Positions 52,041 to 61,770 of a stretch of DNA of 64,000 bases are shown in pieces. The stretch spans positions 1-64,000 of the forward strand of contig CALUKI010000010.1 in the NCBI GenBank assembly GCA_944321175.1. The letters run 5' to 3'. This DNA comes from an uncultured Alistipes sp. (lineage in GTDB: Bacteria > Bacteroidota > Bacteroidia > Bacteroidales > Rikenellaceae). The notes beneath the pieces were generated by a model. That model had not been told where the DNA came from, did no database searches, and saw only the letters and a program-made list of their open reading frames with translations. The position numbers and the translations under genes were made by a program. The first letter of the stretch is position 1; the number at the start of each line of letters is the position of its first letter.

Positions 52041-54932
52041 ATGCAAAAACGGCTTCTGAACAGCGCAGAACTCCGATTTTTGCGGTTTTGCCGACTCGTC
52101 GGCAAAGGTATGAATTTTTTTGGAATTTTGAAGCGTTTACCGTTAAAATATCTCGTTTCGATCACGACCGTCTTTCTCGTTGCAGAGATGGTTTTCGGCT
52201 TTGCGCCGCACGCCGTGCTGCAGGAGCCGGAGAGAAGTGTACGGCCGGACAGCGGCACCGTACAGGATGAACGCTCCATCCGACGCCTCACACGCCGGGA
52301 ACGCCGCCGGCTGCAACGCCCTGCAGCCGCAAGACAGGATACGGTTCCGGCCGAACTGCGCGACTCGCTGCAGCCGGCGGCCGACTCGCTGGCGGCGGCC
52401 GATTCGCTGGTTGTGCGCAACGACACCTTGAAACGCGACACGACACGCCGCAAAAAGGGCGGCGGATCGTTCCTTGAAGACATCATGACCGGCAAGAACA
52501 CCGACTCGCTGGTCTATGACATCCGCAACAAGATGGTCTATATCTACAACGAGGGCGACGTCACCTATCAGGACATGAACCTCAAGGCGGATTTCATGCG
52601 TGTGAACATGGATACGAAAGAGATCTATGCATACGGCAAGCCCGATACGGTCGATGGCGTTCCGACCCCCACCCGGCCGGAATTCACCGAGGGTTCGGCT
52701 TCGCCCTACATGATGGATACGATCACCTACAACTTCGATTCGGGCAAGGCGAAGATCAAGGGCGTAGCGACACAGGAGGGCGACGGCTGGCTGATCGGCG
52801 GCAGCGTGAAGAAGATGCCCGACAACAACATCAACATCCAGAGCGGCAAATATACGACCTGCGACCAGACCGACCATCCGCATTTCTACCTCGCGATGAC
52901 CAAGGCAAAGGTCATTCCCGGCAAGAAGGTCGTCACAGGCCCTGCCTATCTGGTCATGGAGGATGTTCCGATCTATTTCCTCGGCATTCCCGAAGGATTC
53001 TTCCCGATCAGTTCGGGACCGAAATCGGGCTTTCTGATGCCGACATACGGCGAAGACGGCCAGCGCGGTTTCTTCTTCCGCGATTTCGGTTATTATTTCA
53101 CGTTGGGGCAGCATATGGATCTTTCGCTCACGGCCGGCATCTACACATTGGGGTCATGGGAGGCGGCCGCAGCCTCGCGCTACATCAAGCGCTACAAATA
53201 CACGGGCAACTTCAACGCACAGTTCTCCAGCATCCGCACGGGCGAGAAAGGCGAGCCGGACTTTCTCAAGCAGAACAGCTTCCGCCTGCAATGGACCCAT
53301 TCGCAGGATGCCAAGGCCAATCCGGGTTCGACCTTCTCGGCCTCGGTGAACTTTGCGACGAGCGGCTACAGCAAATATGCCGCGACGACGCTCAACGACA
53401 TTCTTCAGACACAGACCAACTCGACGATCTCCTATTCGAAAAGCTGGGCCGGCACGCCGTTCTCGCTCTCGATGAACATGGCCGTATCCCAGAACTCGAA
53501 CCAGGCAACGATCTCGATGACCCTGCCCAATGTGGTGTTCAACGTTTCGCGATTCTACCCCTTCAAGCGCAAGGAGGTGCAGGGCAAGGAGCGTTGGTAC
53601 GAAAAGATCTCGATGCAGTACACGGGCAAGATGACCAATACGGTTTCGACGACCGAGTCGGAGATCTTCTCGAAGGAGACGCTGCAGAACATGCGCAACG
53701 GCGTCGAGCACTCGATACCGGTATCGGCGTCGTTCAACCTCTTCAACTACATCAACGTATCGCCGTCGTTCAACTACACGGAGAAGTGGTATTTCAAGAA
53801 ACAGGAACGCGAATGGAGCCCCGTGACCAACTCGGTGCGTTACCTCGATCCGGAATACGGGTTCTACCGGCTGTACAACTACCAGACGTCGGTGAGCGCA
53901 TCGACGACGGTCTATGGCATGTACCAGTTCAAGAAGAAGACGAAGAAGATACAGGCGATCCGCCATACATTGACGCCGTCGTTCGGCTTCTCGTATGCGC
54001 CCGACTTCTCGAAGCAGAAATACGGCTACTACAAGACCGTGCAGAGCGATTCAACGGGGCGTTTCCAGGTCTATTCCCCCTTCTCGGACAATGCCTACGG
54101 CGTGCCGAGTTCAGGCCAGAGCATGTCGATGAACTTTTCGCTGTCGCAAACGCTTGAGATGAAGGTTCTCTCGAAGCGCGACACGTCGGGAATCAAAAAG
54201 ATCAAGCTCATAGACAACTTCTCATTGAGCGCCTCGTACAACTTTCTGGCGGACTCGATGAAACTTTCGACCATACCCGTACAGTTCCGCACGACGCTGT
54301 TCGGCTCGAATTTCGGCATTCAGCTCAATGCCACGCTCGACCCGTACAGGGTGACGCCGCAGGGCGTGCGGATCGACAAGCTCTTCTTCCCGGGGCGTAT
54401 CGTTTCGACGGGATGGTCGTTCGGTTATACGTTCAAGTCACGGCAGGACAGCTCCACACCGGCCATCAACGACATCAACAGCATCCCGCCCGAATACGCG
54501 AATCCGTTTTACGATCCCTACGGCATCCTCGATCCGGTATTGCGAAGGCAGTACATGGCCCAATCGTATTATGATTTTTCGCTGCCCTGGAATCTGGGGT
54601 TCAACTATACGGTGTCGTATTCGATCAGCTACGTCAACAACGGTACGACGGGCTATCGCAAGAACATCACGCAGAACGTGGGATTCAACGGCAGCGTGAA
54701 CCTCACGCCGAAGATGGGCATTACGTTCCAGGGCGGTTACGACATCAAGGAGAACAAGCTGACGACCTCGTCGGTAAGCATATCGCGGGATCTGCACTGC
54801 TGGCAGATGTCGTTTTCATGGATTCCGTTCGGCGCCCACCGCAGCTGGAGTTTCAATATCGGCGTCAAGGCGGCGTCGCTTGCCGATCTGAAGTACGACA
54901 AGAGCCAGTCGATGTACGACAACATGTATTGA
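52041..54932 (+). CDS. lptD: LptD-like outer-membrane LPS assembly protein
   Basis: It should insert lipopolysaccharide into the outer leaflet. The protein is 963 residues, or 940 if translation starts at ATG 52110 (MNFFGILKRLPLKYLVSITT), which gives a more usual signal peptide. After an Arg/Ala-rich linker (about 60-110) comes an OstA/LptA-like N-domain (SLVYDIRNKMVYIYNEGDVT, MNLKADFMRVNMDTKEIYAYG, then GKYTTCDQTDHPHFYLAMTKAKV). The rest is a long beta-barrel. The domain order is that of the Bacteroidetes LptD family. No neighbour is an lpt gene; an amidase is divergent. Confidence 0.9.
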   Translation: MQKRLLNSAELRFLRFCRLVGKGMNFFGILKRLPLKYLVSITTVFLVAEMVFGFAPHAVLQEPERSVRPDSGTVQDERSIRRLTRRERRRLQRPAAARQDTVPAELRDSLQPAADSLAAADSLVVRNDTLKRDTTRRKKGGGSFLEDIMTGKNTDSLVYDIRNKMVYIYNEGDVTYQDMNLKADFMRVNMDTKEIYAYGKPDTVDGVPTPTRPEFTEGSASPYMMDTITYNFDSGKAKIKGVATQEGDGWLIGGSVKKMPDNNINIQSGKYTTCDQTDHPHFYLAMTKAKVIPGKKVVTGPAYLVMEDVPIYFLGIPEGFFPISSGPKSGFLMPTYGEDGQRGFFFRDFGYYFTLGQHMDLSLTAGIYTLGSWEAAAASRYIKRYKYTGNFNAQFSSIRTGEKGEPDFLKQNSFRLQWTHSQDAKANPGSTFSASVNFATSGYSKYAATTLNDILQTQTNSTISYSKSWAGTPFSLSMNMAVSQNSNQATISMTLPNVVFNVSRFYPFKRKEVQGKERWYEKISMQYTGKMTNTVSTTESEIFSKETLQNMRNGVEHSIPVSASFNLFNYINVSPSFNYTEKWYFKKQEREWSPVTNSVRYLDPEYGFYRLYNYQTSVSASTTVYGMYQFKKKTKKIQAIRHTLTPSFGFSYAPDFSKQKYGYYKTVQSDSTGRFQVYSPFSDNAYGVPSSGQSMSMNFSLSQTLEMKVLSKRDTSGIKKIKLIDNFSLSASYNFLADSMKLSTIPVQFRTTLFGSNFGIQLNATLDPYRVTPQGVRIDKLFFPGRIVSTGWSFGYTFKSRQDSSTPAINDINSIPPEYANPFYDPYGILDPVLRRQYMAQSYYDFSLPWNLGFNYTVSYSISYVNNGTTGYRKNITQNVGFNGSVNLTPKMGITFQGGYDIKENKLTTSSVSISRDLHCWQMSFSWIPFGAHRSWSFNIGVKAASLADLKYDKSQSMYDNMY
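52087..52106 (+). promoter_or_regulatory. hairpin directly before the alternative lptD start
   Basis: TTTGCCGAC (52087-52095) is complementary to GTCGGCAAA (52098-52106), an inverted repeat ending 3 bases before the ATG at 52110. With a realistic loop the stem is 8 bp. If the internal ATG is used, this structure would cover its ribosome binding region. Confidence 0.45.
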
Positions 54933-55304
54933 TTTCTGAGAGGCACGGGGAGAGGTGCGTCCTATTTCTCCTCAACGGAATCCGCGCCGTATTCTCCGAC
55001 CGCGGAACCGCTTCACAAAAGGTTCTTTCTCCTGCATGCGGAGGGTTTCACCCGACCCGCCGCACCGCCCCTCCATCCCATCGGAGAATCAAAAGGGCGA
55101 TCCGTCCGGATGAACCGGCGTTCCGTCCCGACCAAGGTTTTCACACAAACAAAAAAACAGTCATGTCCGGATGAACCTCCTGCCGAAAAAACGAGGAGAG
55201 ATCCCGGCCGTGCACGAACAGGCCAACGGCACACGAGCAGAATAGGGCCGATTCTCATTGACGGGCAGAAAAACAAGCCCCACACGCCCTCGTTAATCGG
55301 CAAC
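54933..55304. other. intergenic region after lptD
   Basis: Between the lptD stop and the tRNA-Gln terminator I see no credible gene. Apparent open frames are shadows with no protein character, and no clear lptD terminator was identified. Confidence 0.5.
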
Positions 55305-55337
55305 AAAAAAGAGACGACCCTCATGGATCGTCTCTTT
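55305..55337 (-). terminator. terminator of the tRNA-Gln transcript
   Basis: AAAGAGACGA (55308-55317) pairs perfectly with TCGTCTCTTT (55328-55337). On the minus strand the stem merges into TTTTTT (complement of 55305-55310). Confidence 0.8.
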
Positions 55338-55340
55338 GCG

Positions 55341-55411
55341 TTGAGCTACCCGGACTCGAACCAGGAAAAACAGGACCAGAATCTGTTGTGTTACCATTAC
55401 ACCATAGCTCA
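55341..55411 (-). tRNA. tRNA-Gln (anticodon CTG)
   Basis: The minus strand folds with acceptor TGAGCTA/TAGCTCA, a D arm GTGTAATGGTAACAC, anticodon arm ACAGA-TTCTGGT-CCTGT (anticodon CTG, reading CAG), and T arm CCTGG-TTCGAGT-CCGGG. The last anticodon-stem pair is A-C, so it is imperfect. Discriminator A, no encoded CCA. It has its own promoter and terminator, and the tRNA lies about 156 bases past the promoter start. Confidence 0.93.
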
Positions 55412-55570
55412 ATACCTTGCGGAACTCCCCGTTCTACGCCTCCTTCCGACTGTCGCACCCTCCGGACTTCCGGTCCTCCGTCCGTCCTCTTCTCCGACGA
55501 ACCGTCATTCCATCCCTCCGTCCTCGCCGTCATTCCAACCGGCATCCGGGGTTCCAATCGTTTGGTGATG

Positions 55571-55601
55571 CAAAAGTAGCATATAATTTTACTCCGTGCA
55601 A
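55571..55601 (-). promoter_or_regulatory. promoter of tRNA-Gln
   Basis: On the minus strand TTG (55601-55599), 20 bases, then TACTTTTG (55578-55571). It matches the consensus and is back-to-back with the promoter of the transporter gene. Confidence 0.7.
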
Positions 55602-55622
55602 GAAAAATCCGAAAAAAATTTC

Positions 55623-55630
55623 TATTTTTG
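55623..55630 (+). promoter_or_regulatory. -7 box of the nucleoside-type permease gene
   Basis: TATTTTTG matches TAnnTTTG. Start expected near 55634, giving a leader of about 77 bases. No -33 box was recognised. Confidence 0.55.
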
Positions 55631-55710
55631 TTTCCGCCCGTTCTGCGCGGAATATGGAGGAGGGGCAAATTTGCAACATGGCATGCCAATTCTTTATTAA
55701 ACCTATACGA

Positions 55711-56979
55711 ATGAATACAAAGATTCGACTAACCGTAATGAATTTTCTCCAGTACGCCGTCTGGGGTTCCTACCTCACCTCGATGGGTTCGTATCTGGTC
55801 ACGGTCGATCTCTCATCGAAGATCGGACTTTTCTATGCCATGCAGGGCATCGTATCGCTGTTCATGCCGGCAGTCATCGGCATCATTGCCGACCGGTGGG
55901 TTCCGGCCCAGCGGCTTCTGGGCATCTGCCACGTTCTGGCGGCCGGCTTCATGGGCATGGCCGGATGGTATGCCCTTACGGCCGGTGCAGGAGTCGGCTT
56001 TGCAACGCTCTTCACCCTATACTCGTTGAGCGTTGCCTTCTACATGCCGACAATCGCCCTCTCGAACTCCGTAGCCTACAGCGTCCTCGAACAGGCCGGG
56101 TACGACACGGTCAAGGCGTTCCCGCCGATCCGCGTCTTCGGCACGGTGGGCTTCATCTGCGCCATGCTGCTGTGCGACGGCATGGGATTCCAGATCTCCT
56201 GCATGCAGTTCCTCCAGTGCGCCGCAATCGGCATCGTGCTGGGCCTCTACTCCTTCACGCTGCCGCACTGCCCGATCGACAATTCGGGCGGCAGACAGAC
56301 GCTGACCGATGCGCTGGGGCTGAAGGCCTTCGCCCTGTTCAGGCAGAAGAAGATGGCGCTGTTCTTCATCTTCTCAATGCTGCTGGGCGTATCGCTCCAG
56401 ATCACCAACGGCTTCGCCAACCCATTCATTACCAGCTTCAAGAGTATCCCTGAATTTGCCGATACGTTCGGCGCGAACCATGCCAATGCCCTCATTTCGC
56501 TGTCGCAGCTCTCGGAGACGCTCTGCATTCTGCTCATCCCCTTTGCACTCAAGAAATTCGGCATCAAACGGGTCATGCTCATCGCGATGTTCGCATGGGT
56601 GCTCCGTTTCGGGTTGTTCGGACTGGGCAATCCGGGCGGCGGCGTATGGATGTTCATCCTCTCGATGATCGTCTATGGCGTGGCGTTCGACTTCTTCAAC
56701 ATATCGGGATCGCTCTTCGTCAACAACGAAACCGACGAGAAGATCCGCTCGTCGGCACAGGGGCTCTTCATGATCATGACCAACGGCATCGGCGCCACCA
56801 TCGGCACGCTGGGGGCACAGGCCGTTGTCAACCGCTTCGTCTTCTCGCAACAGACGGCCGAAGCACAGACGGCGGGATGGTCAACGGCATGGCTTCTGTT
56901 CGCGGCCTACGCACTTGTCGTGGCGGTCGCTTTTGCTCTTGTTTTCAAGTACAGGCACAACCCCGAAGCGGTCAAATGA
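55711..56979 (+). CDS. MFS permease, nucleoside:proton symporter (NupG/XapB) family
   Basis: The 422-residue protein starts MNTKIRLTVMNFLQYAVWGS and has about twelve helices with the NHS-family pattern: YAVWGSYLTSMGSYL, GIVSLFMPAVIGIIADRWVP, FNISGSLFVNNETDEKIRSS, AQGLFMIMTNGIGATIGTLG and a basic C-terminus. Such permeases import nucleosides or xanthosine. This fits the purine phosphorylase elsewhere in the window, but they are not linked. The ATG at 55711 is preferred; the longer frame upstream crosses the promoter. A terminator follows at 57024. Confidence 0.9.
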   Translation: MNTKIRLTVMNFLQYAVWGSYLTSMGSYLVTVDLSSKIGLFYAMQGIVSLFMPAVIGIIADRWVPAQRLLGICHVLAAGFMGMAGWYALTAGAGVGFATLFTLYSLSVAFYMPTIALSNSVAYSVLEQAGYDTVKAFPPIRVFGTVGFICAMLLCDGMGFQISCMQFLQCAAIGIVLGLYSFTLPHCPIDNSGGRQTLTDALGLKAFALFRQKKMALFFIFSMLLGVSLQITNGFANPFITSFKSIPEFADTFGANHANALISLSQLSETLCILLIPFALKKFGIKRVMLIAMFAWVLRFGLFGLGNPGGGVWMFILSMIVYGVAFDFFNISGSLFVNNETDEKIRSSAQGLFMIMTNGIGATIGTLGAQAVVNRFVFSQQTAEAQTAGWSTAWLLFAAYALVVAVAFALVFKYRHNPEAVK

Positions 56980-57023
56980 CATTCGGACACGGGTTTCGTG
57001 GAAGACTGCCGGCCTTTTCATCC

Positions 57024-57054
57024 AAGAGCGGGAAGAGACGATTCTCCCGCTCTT
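57024..57054 (+). terminator. intrinsic terminator of the permease gene
   Basis: AAGAGCGGGA (57024-57033) pairs with TCCCGCTCTT (57045-57054) and is followed by CTTTTATT. Confidence 0.75.
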
Positions 57055-57291
57055 CTTTTATTCAGAGGAAAGGCCCCGGCCCCGGCACATCGCGCAACAG
57101 CCGTTCATAAAAAGGTCCCCGAATGAAACTCCGGAAAGCATAAGGGAGAGGGCTTTCAGGAAAAATCCGGCAGTACGGAAACACTGCGAAAGAAGAGGTA
57201 TTTCCCGATACCGTTCCCGTTGCGTCCGACACATAAAACGGGAGTTCCGGAACCTGCATGAACTCATTTCCTCGCAACGGCAGACAAAGAC

Positions 57292-57323
57292 GAACGGCGC
57301 AACCTGCAGCGGTTGCGCCGTTC
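57292..57323. terminator. 13-bp perfect hairpin at the end of the M3 peptidase pair
   Basis: GAACGGCGCAACC (57292-57304) pairs perfectly with 57311-57323 around loop TGCAGC, 26 bases past the M3 peptidase stop on the minus strand. Downstream on that strand it reads GTCTTTGTC, not a true T-run. The 57055-57291 stretch between the two hairpins holds nothing else I can name. Confidence 0.5.
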
Positions 57324-57349
57324 ATTGTCCTGCGGCAAGGCCGGCGATG

Positions 57350-59473
57350 CTATTTCGCCAGCCCCATCTTCTCGATCAGCGCCTTTGTTTCGGGCTTGTG
57401 GCCCCGGAACGCAACATAGAGTTTCATCGGATGCTCGTGTCCGCCCTGTGTAAGGATATGCTCGCGGAAAGAGTCGGCAGCCGGACCGCCGAGGATGCTG
57501 CCGGTCTCCTCGAAAGCCTTGTAGGCATCGGCTTCGAGCACCTCGGCCCATTTGTATCCGTAATATCCGGCAGCATATCCGCCTGCGAAGATGTGCGTGA
57601 AGGAGGTGTTCATCGCCGTACCCTCCACGACGGGCAGCACCTGCGCGGGAGCCATCGACTCCCGCTCGAAAGTCTCGACATCGCCCGTAAAAGGCTCTTT
57701 CAACGTATGCCATGCCATATCGGTCATGCCGAACGACAACTGCCGGACGTTGAGATAGGCTGCCAGATAGTTTTTCGATGCGATGATCTTCTCCACCAGT
57801 TCCGCCGGCATCTTCTCGCCCGTCCGGTAGTGCTCGGCCCACAGATCGAGCCATTGTTCCTCCGTAGCCCAGTTCTCCATGATCTGCGACGGCAGCTCCA
57901 CGAAATCGCGGTAAACGCTCGTACCGTTGAGCGACTCGTATTCGCCTCGGCCCAGCATGCCGTGCAGCGAATGGCCGAATTCATGCAGGAAGGTCGTCAC
58001 TTCGTCGAAGGTCAACAGCGAAGGTTTCGTTTCGGTCGGCTTCGTAAAGTTCATTACCAGCGATACGAGCGGCCGCGTCTCCTGCCCTTCGACGATTTTC
58101 GAACCCCGGAACCCGGTCATCCACGCACCGGCGCGTTTCGAGGCGCGGGGGAAGAAGTCGAGATAGAGAACGGCTTGGAACCGGCCATCGGCATCGGTCA
58201 CCTCATAGGCCGTCACGTCGGGATGATAGACGGCAATGTCGTCCCGCTGCGTAAAGTTCAGGCCGTAGAGTTTGTTGGCCAGCAGGAAAACGCCCTTCTT
58301 GACCTTCTCCAGTTCGAAATAGGGCTTCACCTGTTCATCGCTGAGCGCGTATTTTTCATGTTTGTACTTCTCGGTGTAGTACGACCAATCCCAAGGCATC
58401 ACTTCACCCTCGAAGCCCTGTGCACGGGCATACTCCTCGATCATGCGGTAATCGGCACGGGCATGGTCGATCGTCTGGTCGAGCAGCTCCTTCAGAAAGC
58501 CGTTTACCGTCTGCGTATTCTCGGCCATACGCTCCTCCAACACGTAATCGGCATAGGTCTCATACCCCAACAGACCGGCGATCTGACGTCGCAGATCGAC
58601 AATGCGGCGGATGTTTTCGCAATTATCGAATTCGCCGCCCAGCGCCCGCGAATTCGAAGCACGCCACAGCTGCTCCTTGGCCTCACGGTCGGAGGAGTAG
58701 GTCATGAAGGGAACATAGCTCGGCGCCTGCAGGGTTACGGTCCAGCCCTTCTCGCCGCGCGCCTTCGCTTCGGCCGCCATCCCCTCCTTCACGAAATCGG
58801 GCAACTCCTCGACCCGTTTCGGATCGGTGATGTTGAGCGTAAAGGCGTTCGTTGCAGCCAGTGAATTCTGACCGAAGCGAAGCGTCAGCTCCGCCAGTTC
58901 GGAGGTGTACTGACGGTAGAGCTCCTGTTTGTCGGCGGGCAGTGCGGCACCGTTGCGGGCAAAGCTCTTGTAGGTCTTCTCCAGCAGCATCTTGTCCTCC
59001 TGCGAAAGGAACCATCCGGGATGTTCGTAAACGGCCTTCACGCGGGCGAAGAGCTCCGGGTTGAGCGAGATGTCGTTGGCCAGCTCGGTCAGTTTGGGCT
59101 GCACGTCGAGGGCGATGCGCTGCATCTCGTCGTTGGAATCGGCCTCCAGGAGGTTGTAAAAGATCCCTTCGATACGTGCAAGCAACTCTCCGGAGCGCTC
59201 CAGCGCCACGATCGTGTTGTTGAAGGTCGGGCGTGCCGGGTTCTTCACGATAGCGTCGATCTCGGCGCGCTGTACGGCAATTGCGGCATCGAAAGCCGGT
59301 TCATAATCCGAAAGTTGAATCTTCTCGAAGGGAGGCGTTGCGTGGGGCGTCTCCCACTCGGCCAGCAGCGGATTCGACGTATCGATCTCGGGCAGCTGTG
59401 CCACCGGCATCGAACGATCCGCACATCCGGCCACCAATAAAGTCAGTGACATAAAAGCGAACAGATTTTTCAT
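57350..59473 (-). CDS. M3-family metallopeptidase lipoprotein (peptidyl-dipeptidase Dcp-like), copy 2
   Basis: A zinc dipeptidyl-carboxypeptidase that trims peptides in the envelope. The 707-residue protein has a lipoprotein signal (SLTLLVAGCADR, Cys17), the M3 core with HEFGHSLHGML (His497, Glu498, His501), and the distal zinc Glu in SVYRDFVELPSQIMENWA. The ATG at 59473 starts the signal peptide; the longer frame overlaps the paralogue upstream. It follows another M3 gene by 10 bases, so the pair is one transcript and looks like a tandem duplication. Confidence 0.93.
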   Translation of the reverse strand: MKNLFAFMSLTLLVAGCADRSMPVAQLPEIDTSNPLLAEWETPHATPPFEKIQLSDYEPAFDAAIAVQRAEIDAIVKNPARPTFNNTIVALERSGELLARIEGIFYNLLEADSNDEMQRIALDVQPKLTELANDISLNPELFARVKAVYEHPGWFLSQEDKMLLEKTYKSFARNGAALPADKQELYRQYTSELAELTLRFGQNSLAATNAFTLNITDPKRVEELPDFVKEGMAAEAKARGEKGWTVTLQAPSYVPFMTYSSDREAKEQLWRASNSRALGGEFDNCENIRRIVDLRRQIAGLLGYETYADYVLEERMAENTQTVNGFLKELLDQTIDHARADYRMIEEYARAQGFEGEVMPWDWSYYTEKYKHEKYALSDEQVKPYFELEKVKKGVFLLANKLYGLNFTQRDDIAVYHPDVTAYEVTDADGRFQAVLYLDFFPRASKRAGAWMTGFRGSKIVEGQETRPLVSLVMNFTKPTETKPSLLTFDEVTTFLHEFGHSLHGMLGRGEYESLNGTSVYRDFVELPSQIMENWATEEQWLDLWAEHYRTGEKMPAELVEKIIASKNYLAAYLNVRQLSFGMTDMAWHTLKEPFTGDVETFERESMAPAQVLPVVEGTAMNTSFTHIFAGGYAAGYYGYKWAEVLEADAYKAFEETGSILGGPAADSFREHILTQGGHEHPMKLYVAFRGHKPETKALIEKMGLAK

Positions 59474-59483
59474 TGCGAGTGTG

Positions 59484-61712
59484 TTATTTGAGGTTTCCTG
59501 ATTTGTCGAGCATTCCCTGCGCACGTTTTCTCCAATACTCTTTCGTCGCGGGGAGCCGCCGCACGGCAGCGGAGTCCGTCTGCAGCGAATCCGCCGGCTC
59601 CTTCCAGAATCCGGCAGCCTTGAGCAACGCCGTCTTGTCGGGATCCGCGCCCCGGAACGCACGGTAGAGCGTCATGCCGTCGGCCTCGCCGCCCCGGGCA
59701 AGGAGCTTCTCTCGGAAGGCGCGGGCCACCTTTTTGTTGAAGATGTCACCCGTCTCGCTGAAGGCCGCATAGGCATCCTTGTCGAGCATCTGCGCCCAGA
59801 TGTAGAAGTAATATCCGGCCGAATATCCGCCGTCGAAGATGTGGCTGAAATAGGGATAGCGGTAACGGGGTTCGATCTGCGGAATCAGCCCGCGCCTGTC
59901 GTAAAGCACCTCGCGCTCGAAGGCATTGACATCGAGCGGTTCATACTCCTTGATCGAGTGGATGTCCAGATCCGACAGCGCCGCGGCAAGCAGTTCGGTC
60001 ATCTCGAAGCCCTGATTGAACTGCGCACTGCGCCGGATCTTCTGCATGAGGCTTGTGGGGATTCTGTCGCTGGTGCGATAGTGCAGGGCATACTGTTCGA
60101 GCATTTCAGGTTCCATCGCCCAGTTCTCCATCACCTGCGAAGGCAGTTCCACGAAATCGCCCTCGACATCGGACAATCCGCGATACTCCACCTGACGGAA
60201 AAGAGCGTGCAGTGCATGTCCGAACTCATGGAACAATGTTTTCGTCTCGTCGATATTGAGCAGCGTCGGGGAGGTTCTCGTCGGACGGGCATAGTTCGTC
60301 ACCACCCCCACGACCGGCGCCACACGTTCGCCGTTCTCATAGGTCTGCTCCGTAAAGTTGCCGCACCATGCCCCGCCGCTCTTTCCTTCGCGCACATAGT
60401 AGTCGAAGTAGATCACGCCCAGATGGCTTTCGTCTTCGTCAAGCACCTCATAGACGCGGCAGTCGGGATGGTAGAGCGGTGCGATGATCGGGCGGAAGGT
60501 GATGCCGTAGAGCCGGTTGGCAAGGAAAAAGATGCCGCCCTGCACATTATCGAGCGTAAAATAGGGGCGCACGGCTTCGTCATCGAGCGAGTAGTCGCGG
60601 CGGCGCACCTTTTCGGCATAGTACCACCAGTCCCACGGCTCGAACGTTCCCTCCGGCTCGTCCGCCCTGAAGAGTTTCTCCATCTCGGAAAGCTCCTCCT
60701 TCGCCCGGTCGAGCGCCGGCGTCCAGATCTCGTCGAGCAACGTATAGACGGCCTCCGGAGTGCGGGCCATCTGCTCCGAAATCACATAGCCGGCATAAGT
60801 GTCATACCCCAGCAGACGGGCTTTTTCGGTGCGCAGGCGGATGAAATCGTTTACCAGCGCCTTGTTGTCGTGTGCATCGTCGTGGTTGCAACGGCTCAGA
60901 TAGGCCGTATAGAGCTCTTCGCGCAATTTACGGTCGTTGGCATAGGTCAGGAAGGGCAGCATGCTGGGCTTGTGCAGGGTGAACAGGTATGTTCCGTCGC
61001 CCAGTCCCGCTTCACGGGCGCGCTCTTTGGCCGCATCGCGCACGACCGACGGAACGCCGCCGAGCTGTTCGACCTTCAATTCCAACCGGAACCCGTCGGT
61101 CTCGGAGAGCAGATTGCTGCCGTATCGCACGGCCAACCGCGCCAGTTCCCCGTTGATCTCCTTGAGCCGTTTTTTTCCCGCCTTGTCGAACAGTGCTCCC
61201 GAACGGACGAATTCGTCATAGATCTTCTCCGTCAGGCGCAGCTGTTCGGGGGTGAGCGACGTCGAATCGCGCCGGTCATAGACCTGTTTTATCCGCCCGA
61301 ACAGGCGCTCGTCCATCCGTATTTCATCGGCATGGGCCGTCAACAACGGCATGGCCTCCTCTTCGACGGCCTGCATCTGCGACGTGGAGTTCGACTCGGC
61401 GAGCATGCCGAAGATGAGCTCCGCACGCCGCAGCATCTTGCCGGCATTGTCATAGGCCAGCACCGTATTTTCGAACGTCGGAGTTTCGGGATTCTCCACG
61501 ATGGCCGCGATCTCGGCGTTGTGGAGCGACATGCCCCGTTCGAACGCAGGCAGGAAATGCTCCGTGCGGATACTGTCGAAGGGCGGAACGCCAAAGGGTG
61601 TCGTCCAGACGGTTTCAAAAAACGGATTGGGAATTTCGGGAGCCTTTTCCCGACACGAGAGAAGCATCATGGAACTGAAAAATATCGGCATCCACCGAAG
61701 GAAACGTTTCAT
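59484..61712 (-). CDS. M3-family metallopeptidase lipoprotein (peptidyl-dipeptidase Dcp-like), copy 1
   Basis: The 742-residue paralogue has a lipoprotein signal (SSMMLLSCREK, Cys20). Its HEFGHALHALF motif carries His495 and Glu496, with the third ligand in VEGDFVELPSQVMENWA and RYPYFSHIFDGGYSAGYYFYIWAQ near the C-terminus. The domain map is identical to copy 2, and the two diverge enough to suggest an old duplication with possibly different peptide preferences. It is divergent from rsmE across a short AT-rich promoter region. Confidence 0.93.
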   Translation of the reverse strand: MKRFLRWMPIFFSSMMLLSCREKAPEIPNPFFETVWTTPFGVPPFDSIRTEHFLPAFERGMSLHNAEIAAIVENPETPTFENTVLAYDNAGKMLRRAELIFGMLAESNSTSQMQAVEEEAMPLLTAHADEIRMDERLFGRIKQVYDRRDSTSLTPEQLRLTEKIYDEFVRSGALFDKAGKKRLKEINGELARLAVRYGSNLLSETDGFRLELKVEQLGGVPSVVRDAAKERAREAGLGDGTYLFTLHKPSMLPFLTYANDRKLREELYTAYLSRCNHDDAHDNKALVNDFIRLRTEKARLLGYDTYAGYVISEQMARTPEAVYTLLDEIWTPALDRAKEELSEMEKLFRADEPEGTFEPWDWWYYAEKVRRRDYSLDDEAVRPYFTLDNVQGGIFFLANRLYGITFRPIIAPLYHPDCRVYEVLDEDESHLGVIYFDYYVREGKSGGAWCGNFTEQTYENGERVAPVVGVVTNYARPTRTSPTLLNIDETKTLFHEFGHALHALFRQVEYRGLSDVEGDFVELPSQVMENWAMEPEMLEQYALHYRTSDRIPTSLMQKIRRSAQFNQGFEMTELLAAALSDLDIHSIKEYEPLDVNAFEREVLYDRRGLIPQIEPRYRYPYFSHIFDGGYSAGYYFYIWAQMLDKDAYAAFSETGDIFNKKVARAFREKLLARGGEADGMTLYRAFRGADPDKTALLKAAGFWKEPADSLQTDSAAVRRLPATKEYWRKRAQGMLDKSGNLK

Positions 61713-61737
61713 GCAATCGATCTTTTACAACTTTTTA

Positions 61738-61745
61738 TAACTTTG
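61738..61745 (+). promoter_or_regulatory. -7 box of the rsmE promoter
   Basis: TAACTTTG matches TAnnTTTG. Start expected near 61749, about 22 bases before the rsmE ATG. Confidence 0.5.
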
Positions 61746-61770
61746 CAAAGTTAAAAATTATTGTACACCC

